From Rhododendron vialii (lineage: Eukaryota; Streptophyta; Magnoliopsida; Ericales; Ericaceae): a DNA stretch of 64,000 nucleotides. The notes under the pieces are model-generated. The model saw only the letters and a list, made by a program, of their open reading frames with translations, ran no database searches and was not told where the DNA came from. Positions 21,415-33,919 of the stretch are shown piece by piece. A program made the position numbers and the translations under genes. Positions within the stretch are counted from its first letter, which is position 1. Each line of letters begins with the position of its first letter. The stretch spans positions 18,997,001 to 19,061,000 of the forward strand of contig NC_080567.1 in NCBI RefSeq assembly GCF_030253575.1, in the 5' to 3' direction.

Positions 21415-24400
21415 ATGGCCGAAGAGGTGCAGTACGGTGCGGATTCTCTCAACAACAAGCGCAAGTACGAGGACCAGACCACTCCGCCGCGGCGGTCCAC
21501 CGGCTTCTCGGCCGCGATCCCGTCGCAGTCGCCGCCTGATTCGGGCAACGCGCCGCCGCCCGCCTCCTACAACAGTGTCCCGCCGCCTGTGGGCGACTTT
21601 GAGCTCGCGAAGCAGCGCGCGCAGGAGATTGCTGCCCGTATCTTCAGCAACGCCGAGGCGAAGCGACCTAGGGTTGAGAATGGGGGCTCTGGCTTCGATT
21701 CCACTGATAGTAAGGGTTTCAGTTGCTTCCCCTTGCCTGTGGTTTAATGATTTTTTGTTTTTTTTGTTTCCATTGGTTTTGATTTGGATTGACGTTATGA
21801 AGATGCTTTTAATGTCTTGGCTGGTTGGGATTGATTGTTAAGGTTTTGTATTGATAAAAGAGCTCAAACAGCCGACCAGTTAGTTGTTCAAGCTTGGTTT
21901 GAAACTTAACGAATTTAAAAACATGCTTAAGATTTGCTTGTTTATGAGATGAGCTGATCTCGAACGAGTTTAAATCGAGCAGGTCTTGAATTGGTTTTGC
22001 TTTGGATTGGCTTTATGAAGATACTTAATGTCTTGGCTGGTTGGGATTGATTGTCTAGGTTTAGTGGTGATAAAAGAGCTCGAAAAGCCGAACAGTTAGT
22101 TGTTCAAACTTGGTTTGAAACTTAACGAATTTCAGAACATGTTTAAGATTAGCTTGTTTTTGAGAGCTGATCTCCAACGAGCTTTAATCAAGCAAGTCTT
22201 GATTATCTTGAATTTTTATACATCTTGCGCCGAGCAGTAGCTTGTTCAAGCATGGTTTGAAGCTTAACGAACTTCAAATGTTAAAACTTGGTTGTGATTG
22301 TAACAAACCGATCTTGAACGAATTTTCAAGGAATGATCACGAGCAGCTTGGTCCATTTATTAGCCCTACCATACTTATTTGGGAAAGTGTAAATATGTGC
22401 CCTGAGAGTTTTTAAGGAATGAACACCAGCTCAAACCCGAGTAGCTTGGTTCGTTTATCAGCCCTACCTTTATACTTATTTGGCAAAGTTCAAATATGTG
22501 CCCCAACTTGGTTTGGCTTATTGATAGTCGCATGTGTTGTGGTTGCAAACCCTAGATGTAAAAATATGCAGAATTCGTGTGTGAAGAGATATGAGAAAGA
22601 GAGTTAAAAATAGGATTGTGTAAATTGGTATACGGTAATGGGTCTACCAGATTGAAGTAAGAGTTATCTACCAGATAGAAAATTGAAGCTTTCTCAAAAT
22701 CCTTTGTCCTTCACTTGATGTTTTGATAGTGGGTTGATCGAAGAAATTTCGGATTTGGCTTCACAATTGTAGCACTAAGTATACCCTCATCTGCTGTACA
22801 GTGCAAGTAGTTTGTATATGCAATGGGGTGTGGGAATTTTTGGCTTCTTTTGGTTATAGTGAAATGAATAGTTTCTGAAGCCTTGGTTAGTTTTCGTCTG
22901 TTGGTTCCTGTTTTAGCTGATTTACGGCTGTTAATGTTCTGAGTGATCATTAGTTGGTCAAAGTTAGCGATTGCGCTCATCCTTTTTGTTTTGGGTGGAT
23001 GCAGATGTTGTACAGAAGCCTATGATTTCAAATATGCCTCCCTCATCCATACCTGTACTGTATGGGTACCAGGGACAGGGAGCAAGCAAAAAGATCGAGA
23101 TACCAAATGGCCGAGTTGGTGTGATTATTGGGAAAGCTGGAGAAACCATTAAATATCTTCAACTTCAATCTGGGGCTAAGATTCAAGTCACAAGGGATAT
23201 GGAAGCAGACCTTAATTCCCCAAATAGGCCGGTTGAGCTTACAGGTACTCCAGATCAAATTGCAAAGGCTGAGCAATTGATTCAGGAAGTTCTTTCTGAG
23301 GTATTGCTCCTTAAAGTGGGGAAATCAATTTAATGAGTTTGTTTGCTATATGGTGGTTTACCTCATTGGATTTCTACGTTCTCGATGGTAAAGTATCAGT
23401 CCAAGAGATTTTCCTTTGGTCTCATCTGTTTGATGTTCGAGACAGGCTGAAGCAGGGGGTTCTGTTGGTAACCGGAGGGTACCTGGACAGCAATCTGGTG
23501 AGCAGTATGTAACAAAAATCCCAAACAACAAGGTAAATGAAGCCTTCTATGGTCAACGAGCTATTTGTCTATTACAAAGGAACTCCCTTGGTGGACTAGG
23601 ACTTAGTTCCTGCTTTTTTTCAGGTCGGTCTGGTCATTGGTAAAGGAGGTGAGACCATAAAAAACATGCAAGCTACTTCTGGTGCTCGTATTCAGGTTCG
23701 TCATTGAATGCTAGCATGCTCTTTCCAAAATTCTGTAACTATTGATTTAGCTTCATTTAGTCACTTGGATTCCTCCTGTTCTGTCTGTGTGGATTGGGTT
23801 TCTTCCTTATCCCTTGACAATTAACCTATTTGTAGTTTGAAGTTATTGCTTTTCGGTTCTTGAATCTTGACTGTTCTGTTTGTTTAACTCTATATAGGTT
23901 ATTCCCTTGCACCTCCCCCCGGGTGACCCTTCAACAGAGAGGACGTTACAGATAGATGGGACCAATGAACAGATTGAGGCTGCAAAACAGTTGGTCAATG
24001 AGGTTATCAGTCAGGTATGCTTTGTTGTTGCCCAATCTTGGATATGGGTCTGAGCTTGCACTTTAACTAAAAGTAGTCACTTGTGTTGATTTCGTCCCAT
24101 TATCTTGTACCGTATTTCCTCTTTGCTATTAAAGGACCGCATAAACTAGTGCTTCCCTTAAATGGTGATGCCGTGATGCTAATTTTCTATTTGGTGATTA
24201 ATTATTGCTACGAATACATTCACATGATGTTTTCAGAAGCATCATTTCAGACGTATTCATCCGCTGATGACGGGTTCAAGTCCAAAGTGTGTATTTTGAA
24301 CGTATCTTTTGGCTTATATCTAAGAAGTCACTGTATATGGTTTGATAATCATGGGTCCTGACATTGGCGGATACATCACTTGCTCTTTGTAGCAGGGTAA

Positions 24401-27400
24401 CAAAGGTTATGTGTGGAGTTGGGAGGAGGTTTCAGGAACTCGTGTTGTGTTTTTTTCTTCTCTTTTTGGTTGCTTAATCTCTTTACCTATACATACTCAT
24501 GGTTCCTCTCTTTGTTGATTTTCATTTCGAGGTTATAGGCATCTTTCTATATCGTACTTCTATCTGTACAATATGTTTTCTTAAGTGCCCCTTTTTTTTT
24601 TGGTGCCACATAGTAGCTCTCTTTGGTCAGTTTTTGTTGGGGGCAATCATATGTTAGTTGATTCTTGGATCACTCTCTGAAAGTTTTTATTACCATACCT
24701 CCAAATCCTTTATGGAGTAGTGTTGAATCCCCATATAACCCCGTTGTATAGATTCTGCCTTTGTATACCTGTTCTAACACTTGTTTTTATTCGCTGATGC
24801 AAGTTAGTCGTGCCACATAGATATATATAATGTGGTGTATATGTGGTGCTCCTTATTTTGCTCTTATCAGGAGTGAAGTGGAATAACAGACTTAATCATG
24901 TTGATTTATCAGATCAGAATTCATCGGCATCAGTTATTGCTGAAGATGCTGCCTTTCAGTCTATTTTATAAAAAGTTAAAGTTATGTTTTCATATCTGCA
25001 AGATTAGCTATATTTATACGTGTCTGGTAAAATTGGATATCTTCGCTATGTTCTTTTTATGCAATGCTGAAGACTGCAGAAAGATGCACATGTGAAACCT
25101 GTGGGAATAGTTTTGCATGTGTGAAAATGACTACTGGCTGGAGGAATTGAGCTTCTGCTAATGCATATTCCTCACTGGAAGAATCTCCATAGCCACTAAG
25201 TCGAGGCTTCTGCTTCTTTCTAGTTGTCCAATAAGAGACCACCCGGTAGCACGGTAATTTGTACTTGAATTCCTATGTCCATGATTCTTGGGGTTGTCTT
25301 TTTGTAGACTGTGTGCAGGATCATTTCCATCGGTCACCAGTGCAGGTTCATTTCAATTTGCAGTTGGTTTTCACAAAATCTCTTGTATACACTAGCTGGC
25401 TGGTGTTGAGAAACTGAGGGTATACCAGCAGCCCAAAATGTTAGCAATTTTTGATCTTTAGACATGCCTTAAGCACTAGTCTGCTTATTGGATAATAGGC
25501 TGGTTTTACGTTATTGTTTTGTCAGTGAGGCAATTAGGGCCCTATGTAATAGCGAATGCCATTAAGGATGCTTCTGAGTCTATTTCTATCCACTTTGTTG
25601 ATTGTTCGAGTGAGGAATTGTGGGATGGTCCTTTTTGAAGCTCAAGTGTGGCTTTTTGATGTTTATTATCTCATTTCTGATATTGGTATTGGGAAGTATT
25701 GTAGGGTTTTTGAGTAGTGGAGTATTGGTGACACCAATAAGGAATTCTAAGTAGTGTTGGTGCTCCCACGGCATTTCCTGGTATGGTTCTAACCTCGTTT
25801 TCTAATATGTAATAATGATATAGCAGTTGGAGAGGGAAGTTTAGCACTTATGTTTGTCTGGAGATGCAACTGTATTGCTTTGGAAGTTGATAACATTCAG
25901 GATAAGCTTTTTGTGGTTATTGAAGAATAGCACATGTTGACTGCTGAATTCTGTAGAGAACTTTAAAATATTGGAGTTAAATGAAGTACCCTTGACTATA
26001 AGCTAGGTGGTAAGATGATATTTACTATATGCTCTGTGGCCGATCAAAAAAAAAAAAAACTATATGCTCTGTGGTATAATGTGAAATACATTGAGTTATC
26101 TTTTAGTGCTTCATTCAATGAAGGATATTTTCTGCAGTTAGATTGGATCTATTAGTGCTACCTTTATTAATGTTGAACTAGGAAAGAGTTCAATGGCTAT
26201 TTCTTTTCACTTCTAACTGCTTTACAGATTTCTGGTTTCATTGTGAAAGTTTGAATGAAACTGTTTTCCTTCGCTTTCTGAGAACTGTTCATTTGGCGAT
26301 CATATTTTCAGCTAGCATATTCTACACTTACTATGACTTTTGTTTTGACACCAATACGTAAGTGTTGGAAGGGCTTTGGTTTTAACTTTTGAGGGTTATA
26401 TGCGTCTCACTTTTTCCCTACTGTTTTGTGGTTATTTGTGCCTAGACTGTCACTCTTGCACGCAGGTTGTTGATTCTTTCTAGTTTTCAGGTGACGGATT
26501 TTAACATTTTAGCTCATAGTGACCATATGAAATAGCACTTTCCTAGTTTTTTTTTGGTTCCCTGGACTTCTTTGTGACATTGTCATGTTACGGTTTTGCT
26601 AGACCTGTTCTGTTAACTTGTCATTATCCTGAAAGTATGACAGCGCATCTTATTGCTGTGTTATGTGTGGAGCATTAAGTGTAACTGGATTGATGGATGA
26701 GGGCACCTTATATGAAGTTGACGGAGTCATCTGGCTTAAATCTTGAAGATAAGTGTCATCTCTCACTTCATCACCATAATGAATAATACTTAAGCCATTC
26801 GTTTGCTACCGCTCGGCGTCGCCGTAATCTTGACGAAGAGAGAATTGGAAGTTATTATGTTCATGTGGGTGTTGTTTTTTGAACTGCAATAGTCAATGCC
26901 TTTACTCCTGAGTCCTGACTACGCTTTCCATTTCTCTCCTCCTCTGTCAAGAATGCTCTCTTTTGTTTTCTCATGAATGGTCCTTTTCTTGTCTCGTCTT
27001 TCATTTTCCTGATCTTCAGTGTGCTCATTGTTTGCCCATCCGCTGGGTAAACACCTGTTCCTTGATCCCCACATCTCATCAAGAGGCTAAACCATACTTG
27101 GGGCGGCCAATTATATATGTTTCTCTCTTCAAAAAATTATTACTTGGCCACAGCTTGCTCATCTGTTACTGGGTGCATTTATATGGAGGTTTCTGAGATA
27201 TATGGGCTAGAGAGTGAGGAATTTGTAACCGGGTGCATTTTGATGGGTAATAAAGTTGGGTCATGTCATTGGTTACTGGGTTTGCCATCCATGGTGACGG
27301 TGGTGCAATCTTTGGGATGATGGAAGAAAGAGGGAGAGAGAAAAAGATACTACAGAAGGGTAGAGAGAGGACAAAGGAAGAGTCAGAGATATTTTGTCAG

Positions 27401-29001
27401 CTTCAGGAGGTTGAGAGTCGCTTAAGATTAATCACTTGTGGCACTATCACCACCCTATTTTAGTGATTGATTCTTATGGTGTGGTATGAGTCTTTATTGT
27501 GGATATTCTTGTTTACTTTGCTGGATCTTTCGACATATTACATTGAGACCTCTGGTCATTGTACACTGCATGCATCTACTTTGGATGTTCAGCAAGATAT
27601 ATCTCTGTGTAGCAGTTCACTATGAAATCTGTTGGCAATGGATTTTTGTTTCTCTGCTTTTATTTTGAAAACTCCTATAGTATTTGCAATTTCTGTTTGT
27701 ACCCATTCACTTCGAATAGGGAGAGGATGGGCTTCTGCGGGAGTAACTCCACCAATCAGTACGGTATGTAGGCGTCCAAACCCCTTTTGATACAACTGTG
27801 TTGTATATCCATCTACACTGCCACTAAACTCTTAAGACATGTGTGCGCTGCTTGTCATTTTGTAGGCATGTCCTTTTACCCCTTGTGGAATAAGTATGCA
27901 TATTTTTTTCTGATCTGCCTTTTTTTTGTGTGTGCAATGAACTTGATATATATGAAATAACAATTTTTTACGCAGAATCGGCCCAGAAATCCAGGAATGG
28001 GTGGAGGATATTCACAGCAAGGCTACCAAACCCGACCTCCAATGCAACAAACCGGCTATGGTTACGTGCAGCCCGGAGCATATCCTGGGCCCACACCACA
28101 GTACAATGTGCCTCAGCAACAATACCCTGGGTATCCACCTCAGCCAGCTTCTGGTGGTTATGCAACTGGGTGGGACCCAACAACTGGTGCACCGAATCAG
28201 CAGACCTCTCAGGGTGGTGGTTTCGATTACTACGGCCAGCAGCAGCAAGCCAGCAGTGGTCCCACAGCCTCTGTAGATAATGCCAGTTATGGTTACAGTC
28301 AGCCACCTGCTTCTGGATATAATACACAGGGTCAGGGTTATCCTCAGGAGGGATATGGGGGATATCAGGCACCTGCTCCACAACCCGGATATGGTCAACC
28401 TGCTCAGGGGTATGATCAGCAGCAAGCTTATACTACAACAGCTCCTGTACAGGGGGATACCAGCCAAGCACCACAAGGATACACCACCACTGCTCAGCAA
28501 CCTAGCCCTAATGCTGCTAGTTATCCGCCTCAAGGATCAACCCAGCCGGGTTATGGAGTCCCCGCTTCTCAACCCGGTTACGGGACTCAACCACCCTCTG
28601 GATATGGCCCCAACTACGGACTGCCTCAGGCTCAGAAACCTCCAGGCAGTCAGCCCGCTTATGGGCAGCAGCCCCAACAGCCCCAACAATCACCTACTGC
28701 CCAAGGAGGCTATGCCCAGCCTGGATATCCTCAGTCTCAGGGGCCTCCTGCTCAAGCGGGTTATGGTCAACCAGATTCTGGTGCCCAGAGGGCCCCGCCT
28801 TCCAGTTATGGTGCTGCAGGATACGGCGCCCCGCCTTATGGTGCACCTCCGGTGGCCCAGCCAGGATATGGGCAGCAGCCGCCATACAACAGCTCTTATG
28901 CGGGTGGTTATTCGCAGCCTCCAGCTTATTCTGCTGATGCTGCACCAGCTTCTCAGGCTGTTCAGCCTGCTGGAGTCACCAAAGCTTCGCCACAGAGTTG
29001 A
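21415..29001 (+). CDS. KH-domain RNA-binding protein, FUBP-like, with prion-like C-terminus
   Basis: Six coding exons with GT-AG introns: 21415-21709, 23005-23300, 23446-23532, 23624-23695, 23898-24014 and 27976-29001. Phases join cleanly and give about 630 residues. The N-terminus has a basic KRKYEDQTTPPRR patch and a Pro/Ser-rich region. KH1 spans residues ~127-195 with its GKAG loop at 141-144; KH2 spans ~218-289 with GKGG at 232-235. The C-terminal half (290-630) is a low-complexity Gln/Pro/Gly/Tyr tail with repeated QPGYG and YGQP units, ending KASPQS. KH domains bind single-stranded RNA or DNA; relatives of animal far-upstream-element-binding proteins act in the nucleus on RNA processing or transcription. 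The last intron is unusually long (about 4 kb). The specific function is not known from sequence. Confidence 0.93.
21775..22207. repeat. Tandem duplication of about 218 bp in KH intron 1
   Basis: Copy A (21775-21992) and copy B (21993-22207) share GGTTTTG[A/C]TTTGGATTG, CTTGGCTGGTTGGGATTGAT and GTTTGAAACTTAACGAATTT at the same spacing, with scattered differences. The repeated GAGCTC/AACGAG motifs recall the hAT-type MITE family in this window. Confidence 0.8.
24015..27975. other. Long last intron of the KH gene
   Basis: GT at 24015 and AG at 27974-27975. About 4 kb of T-rich sequence with no exon that would fit the KH protein. It holds a short retroposon tail insertion at 26040-26058. Short ORFs such as 26963-27196 and 27263-27463 show no family resemblance. 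Confidence 0.7.
26024..26074 (+). mobile_element. Tail-only retroposon insertion with 16 bp target duplication
   Basis: ACTATATGCTCTGTGG occurs at 26024-26039 and 26059-26074, flanking only CCGATC plus about 14 A residues. This is the pattern of an extremely 5'-truncated LINE or SINE integration: a poly(A) tail and a few bases of 3' end. Confidence 0.75.
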
Positions 29002-29244
29002 TGCGTAGCTAGGGAATGAATTATGGTCGTATTGACATTTTGGTGCTTATTGTGTTTTTTCTGTTTGTAGTGTTTTAATTAGTTACAGTCGGGTTTTGTA
29101 CTTGTATCAGACCTATGCGTTTTCTTTTATTGGTACAATTTAGACCTATGCAATTTCAGGATATGCTTTGAGATCCCTGTTTGTGGGTGGCAGTACTTGT
29201 GTCTTGTCTGGACGTAATCTAGCATTCTCTTTGTTGCACTATTA

Positions 29245-30407
29245 GAGCATCTCTAGTGGGTTGGTCTAGTGGGTTGGTTAAAAATTGTGTTGTATGACAT
29301 AAAGTGAGTTATTTATTGTTTGTTAAGAGTATATAAATTTGAAAAGTGAATGTGTGTTGTAGTAGTGTAGTTAAGATGTGTGATAGTGAGTTAAAAAATA
29401 TAAAAATGTATGCATGTGAAGAGATTCTACGTACATTACACTAAATTATTACACCATTCACTATAATTTTTTGTAGAGCCTACTCATGATTTCAAAAAAA
29501 ATATCTACAAATTTTAAAATAATACTCCTATTTTATGAGGCCTTGTGAAAAATCAGTTCTGACGAATATCAGTAAATATTATTTTTAGGTTCTTATGTTT
29601 GAAACTGCGTAATTGAGTATTTTCACTCTTATAAATCTAGAAATAATACTTACTGATATCCGTTAGAACTGATATTTTATAGGGCTTTCTAAAATATTAT
29701 TTTAAAATTTTTGAATATTTTTTTGTATTTTTTGTGAGATCTAAAATGAACCACATAAAAAATATAATAAATGATATAGTAGTTTAGTACAGTGTACGTA
29801 ATATCTCTATGCGTCTGCGGATCCATCATCTTCCCTCCCCCTCTCATCCCACCCTTTCTTCTCTCTCTGCCAAACGGCATATGGCAGCTGCCAAAAGCTG
29901 CACATGCAGCCCTCTCTCCCCTTGTCTCTCACTCTTCTCTTTGTATTGCTAGTAGGTTTGCTACAATTAATGCAGTTAACAGATGTTAAAGTTAGCAAAA
30001 TGTTAACAAGACCACTAGAGAGCCAAAAATAGAGTAGAGCAAGTACACTAAACGAGCTTAAATATATTTTATGTTATTTTATCTAAGAGAAATATAAAAA
30101 AATAGTCTACACCAGATGAGCTAAAAAATAAGCTAAAATATATTTATGAATAGTTATTTTCTATTTTTACCTATACACTATTCATACTCCTTTTATTTTA
30201 TTTTATTTATTTCTCTCTTTCCTCCCTCCTTTCTCCTCTCTTTAAACAATAAAGATAATTAAAAAAATGAGTGAAAAATATATTTTTTAATTAGAGTTAG
30301 GTAAAATAGATAATATTGGTGTAATGTTGAGAGGGATGTGAATAGGTAAAATGAAAAAAAATGCACTATTGATCAGCATTTTTATATTTTTATTGGTGTA
30401 CATGCTC
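29245..30407. mobile_element. GAGCAT-ended MITE region, possibly two elements
   Basis: TTA then GAGCATCTCTAGTGGG on the left and ..ACATGCTC then TTA on the right, giving a TTA duplication at 29242-29244 and 30408-30410. The terminal repeat is short. A second inverted pair (CTCTAGTGGGTTGG near 29253 and CCACTAGAGAG near 30012) suggests a nested or adjacent element. AT-rich, no coding capacity. Confidence 0.4.
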
Positions 30408-30410
30408 TTA

Positions 30411-30979
30411 ATTAACTAAGTCAGAAAAATTCTGACCAAACAAAGCATTAAACTCTACAGCCAGAGAGGCCCTTAAGATTGTATGGTATCGTGGCACTCC
30501 CAACTACTTTTATTGTTAAGAGACTGTGTCAGGATTTAGCATTTGTTAAGGGATTTGTGAAACGGAAAAGGCACAGGGTTCTACCTTTATTGTCAAGAGG
30601 AAAAACTCATCTTCTTCCCTCCGTAATCCAACCCTCACCGATCCAAAATCCATAACCACAAACATAGCCAGGGGGTCATTGAGCTGTTGGACTTGACAAG
30701 ATCTCGACCGGAAATGGCGGCACACCTCTTGTAAAGGGGATTCAAATCTCCTTTGGCCAACTGTAATGAGCTGAGCTGAGTTCGTTCTGGATTACTCCAT
30801 GATATGTATGACCTTTTGATTTCAAGGTTGATTGAACCCACCTTGTCGTTCATTGAGTAACTAAATTCCAAGGAGCTTTAATCTGTTCTGTAATGGTGGG
30901 TCGAATGGTAAGTGATTATCATTGCGGTTCGGATGCTAGATTTATTAAAGTTGCAGGTTTGAATTTTCCAGGACTCATT
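30411..30979. other. Intergenic, nothing recognised
   Basis: No gene, RNA or repeat that I can support. Confidence 0.4.
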
Positions 30980-31129
30980 CTACAACCACATTCAATTACA
31001 CACCCAAATACACACCCACACTTACAATAGGAGTGGAACCCGCACACACTACACACCCAGTATGTGTGGGCCCCACTTTTATTGTGAGTATGTGTGTGTA
31101 TTTGGGTGTGTGATTGGGTGTGGTGTTAG
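30980..31129. repeat. Small fold-back (inverted repeat)
   Basis: The left arm (ACACACCCAAATACACACCC and flanks, 30980-31033) is mirrored by the right arm (TGTGTGTATTTGGGTGTGTG and flanks, 31072-31129), with about 40 bp between them. The hairpin is long enough to be a MITE; no clear duplication was found. Confidence 0.7.
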
Positions 31130-31292
31130 AAAAATTGATTTTGCAGTATTGCTTGCTTACTGAACAATTATTGAAAACTTTGACATTCGAATAAAAACAT
31201 CCGAAGCATTTAGATTGTTTGGTTGCATTTAGAGTGAGTTCTTGGGTCGAGGAATAAATGAAAATGCGATGAAGGTTTAAAAGCCTCCAAAA

Positions 31293-31705
31293 GACGGGGT
31301 CGTATCCCAACCAGTTTGGATTCGGACCAGTTTGGTCCAGTTAAGACTAATTGTGGGTTCGAAATGGGTCCACAATAAAGATAGGAACCATTCACTTTTT
31401 AGAGCTTGTTGAAAACGTTGACCACGTCAAAAATTACGTTGATCGGATATCGTTTGACATGTTTTTGAAATGCATTAATCTTCAAATAATTCTCTCAAAT
31501 GGGTTGCAATCCGGTGTTGCATACTTTTATTTTTACAAACTTAATGCATTTTGAAATCACGTCAAACTATATCCGATCAACGTGATTTTTTGCGTGGTCA
31601 ATGTTCTCAACGTGCTCTAAAAGTTGAACGGTTTCGATTATTTTAGTGGACCTGAAAAAAGCCCACAATCAATCTTAACTGAACCAAACTGGTTGGGATA
31701 TGCCT
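31293..31705. mobile_element. Mutator-like fold-back element with long terminal repeats
   Basis: Almost the whole 413 bp is an imperfect palindrome. ATCCCAACCAGTTTGG at the left pairs with CCAAACTGGTTGGGAT at the right, and the pairing continues through GTGGGTT../..CCCAC, the ACGTTGATCGGATAT/ATATCCGATCAACGT block and beyond. Flanks are CTCCAAAA at 31285-31292 and 31706-31713, a direct 8 bp match (possibly 9 bp with one mismatch), in the Mutator range. Confidence 0.8.
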
Positions 31706-31740
31706 CTCCAAAATGACTATCCCTAAATCTTATGGCTGCT

Positions 31741-31844
31741 AATTTTGCCACTTATTTTTTTGTTAACGTCACTCCCCTTCAATTGTATTACAAAAAAAAT
31801 ACTTGCAGAGAAGTAGCGTTAACAAAAAAAAAGAGTGGCAAAAT
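31741..31844. repeat. Short hairpin next to the fold-back element
   Basis: ATTTTGCCACT..TTTTTTTGTTAACG on the left pairs with CGTTAACAAAAAAA..AGTGGCAAAAT on the right, with about 45 bp between. No duplication seen. Confidence 0.65.
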
Positions 31845-32274
31845 CATTTATTAATCTTATTCTCGAAAACTACATTCAACTCAATCATCTTCTCTTGAAT
31901 TTCTAGCGTTTGTGCCTGTTCGATGCACATGATTAAAAAAAAATTCAATTCTGCCCCGTGTATTGAACGGGTACAACGCTAGTTGCTTAAAAAGATAATT
32001 TAATACTTTTTTGGGTCCCGTATTCGATGCACGTTAACATTGGTCTTCGTTTATGCACTAAAAGATATACGTGTGTAAAAAATGAATTTGAAGTACAACG
32101 CATCAGTGTCCCAGGAGCATAGAATAATTTTTTCCCCATATTCAAACCACCACCACAACAACCCCACCCCCACAATTTTAAAAAAATTAAAAGAAAACCA
32201 AAAATCTAGAAAATTAAGATTAGGATTTAGATGCTTTTAAAAACAAAACACATTTGCTTAGTATACAATATAAA

Positions 32275-33496
32275 TAGGTGAAATTACAAAGAGACCCCCT
32301 CATCTATACGTTTTGGACATGATTACCCCCTAACCTTTAAAAACGTCCACAGACACCCCCTCATCTACTTGAAACTAAAAAAATCACAAACTCTGTTAAC
32401 GGAATGACTGAAATGACAAAGATACCCTTGTCATAATAACACTCACAGATCTCTCTAGCCAACAATTTCTTCTCTCTCTGGACTCTCCATCTTCCTCCTC
32501 TCTCTCTAGTCTCTACGCCAGGTTTTCTTCGCCCGGGGGAGTGGCTACCCCTCTGCCCCCGGGCTGCCTCTTTTTTTCCCTTTTCTCTCATCCTTTCTCC
32601 TTCCCCTCCGTTCTCCTCTCTCCTCTTCGCCTTTCAATCGCAGCTTTTCTTGTGTTTTCCCCCGACGATTTCTTTCCTCTGGGTGCTACCGGTATGCTTA
32701 ACGGCAATGTGGGGCTTTCTCGTTGCTCCTCTAGTCAGATTTTCACTCCTGGGTGGTCCAATCTTGCTTAACGGCGATGGTGGAGTGTTCAGAGGCTGTC
32801 GATCCGCATTCCTGGTTTGGTTGGTGGTCGCCGCCGCCATGCTTTTAGGTGGCATCGGTTGCTGATCTTCTGGTTGTGGTGTTGTCGGCCTGCAGGTTGG
32901 TGGTTTCAGTGGTGGTTGCATGGTGGGTGGCGGGTTTGGGGTTTTCTATTTTTGTTTTTTTGCAAGTTGTCTTTGGGAGTTGCGGTTGCTGTGGTGGTGG
33001 TGGATGGCTCTGGTGTTGGCGGCTATGAGGGTTGGGGTGATGGTGGTGGGTGGGAGGAGGTGTTTCGGGTGGATTGATGAGTTTCAAATGGGCTATTTTG
33101 GAGGTGGCGGTTATGGGTGGGTTGTGGTGGGGCGACCTGTGGTAAGGTGGTCGGGCCGTTCTCCGGGGTAGTGAGGGTGTTCAAAGTGTGCGAATGAGAG
33201 ATTGAAACAAGGGTTTTATGGCTGTGAGGTTGCAAGCGCCTTTGTACTGCTATTGACAGCTTCCATGGCTGCCGACGGGGGGGGGGGGGTCTGTTATGCA
33301 GATTCTTTTAAGGGTATTTTTGTCTCAAAAAGGCCAAAAGCACTGGTTCGTGCCATTGAAACAAGCGACAATCCAACGGAAGGGGTTAACTTGGATAACG
33401 GTAATACATGAAGGGGTGTCTGTGAGCATTTTTAAAAGTTAGGGGGTGTTCATGTCCAAAATGTATAGATGAAGGGTCTCTATGTAATTTCACCTA
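32275..33496. mobile_element. Non-autonomous DNA element with about 95 bp terminal inverted repeats
   Basis: The left end TAGGTGAAATTACAAAGAGA.. is mirrored by the right end (reverse complement TAGGTGAAATTACATAGAGA..). The match runs about 95 bp with roughly 10% mismatch, through CATCTATACRTTTTGGACATG and CACAGACACCCCYTCATSTA. The 1.2 kb interior is G/T-rich on one side and CT-rich on the other, with a (G)n run near 33278. It may contain captured host sequence; several ORFs there are low-complexity (Gly/Trp/Val) and I do not call them genes. No target duplication was evident. Confidence 0.8.
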
Positions 33497-33919
33497 GATA
33501 GATAGATAGATTTAGATATAGATCGATCGATCTCAAACACAATGGCCCCATTTACTAGCACTTATTATTTATATTAGCTTAAAAAAGTTAATGAATGATG
33601 TATGGTTCTATTATAAAGATCTTATTACTTCTCAACTTATTTTGAGCCAAAAAAGTGAAATTATTTTGCGCTTCAATTTGTGGCCTTTTTATCTTTTCGA
33701 AGCTGTAAAAATACATTTGACAAAAAAAAAAAAAACACTTATTTAAGAGTGTCTCTGCACGGTAATTAAGATTAAGCTAGACATTTACTTGATAATTAGC
33801 TTTTTTACAACTTACGTAACAAACAGTCTAAAATTTCAATTTAGCTTTACACCTAACACACTCCATATTATTTTAAGTTTTTTTAAGTAAATAATCAAAA
33901 AAATTGTAATTTAATCAAT

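Noticed and set aside
28012..28533. 173-codon minus-strand ORF opposite the KH gene's last exon
   Set aside because: It is the complement of the repetitive Gln/Pro/Gly/Tyr-coding exon; its own composition is low-complexity and the + frame fits a known family.
32541..33411. Several ORFs in the 1.2 kb terminal-repeat element
   Set aside because: Low-complexity Gly/Trp/Val or His/Pro translations on both strands of a biased sequence; no conserved motif.
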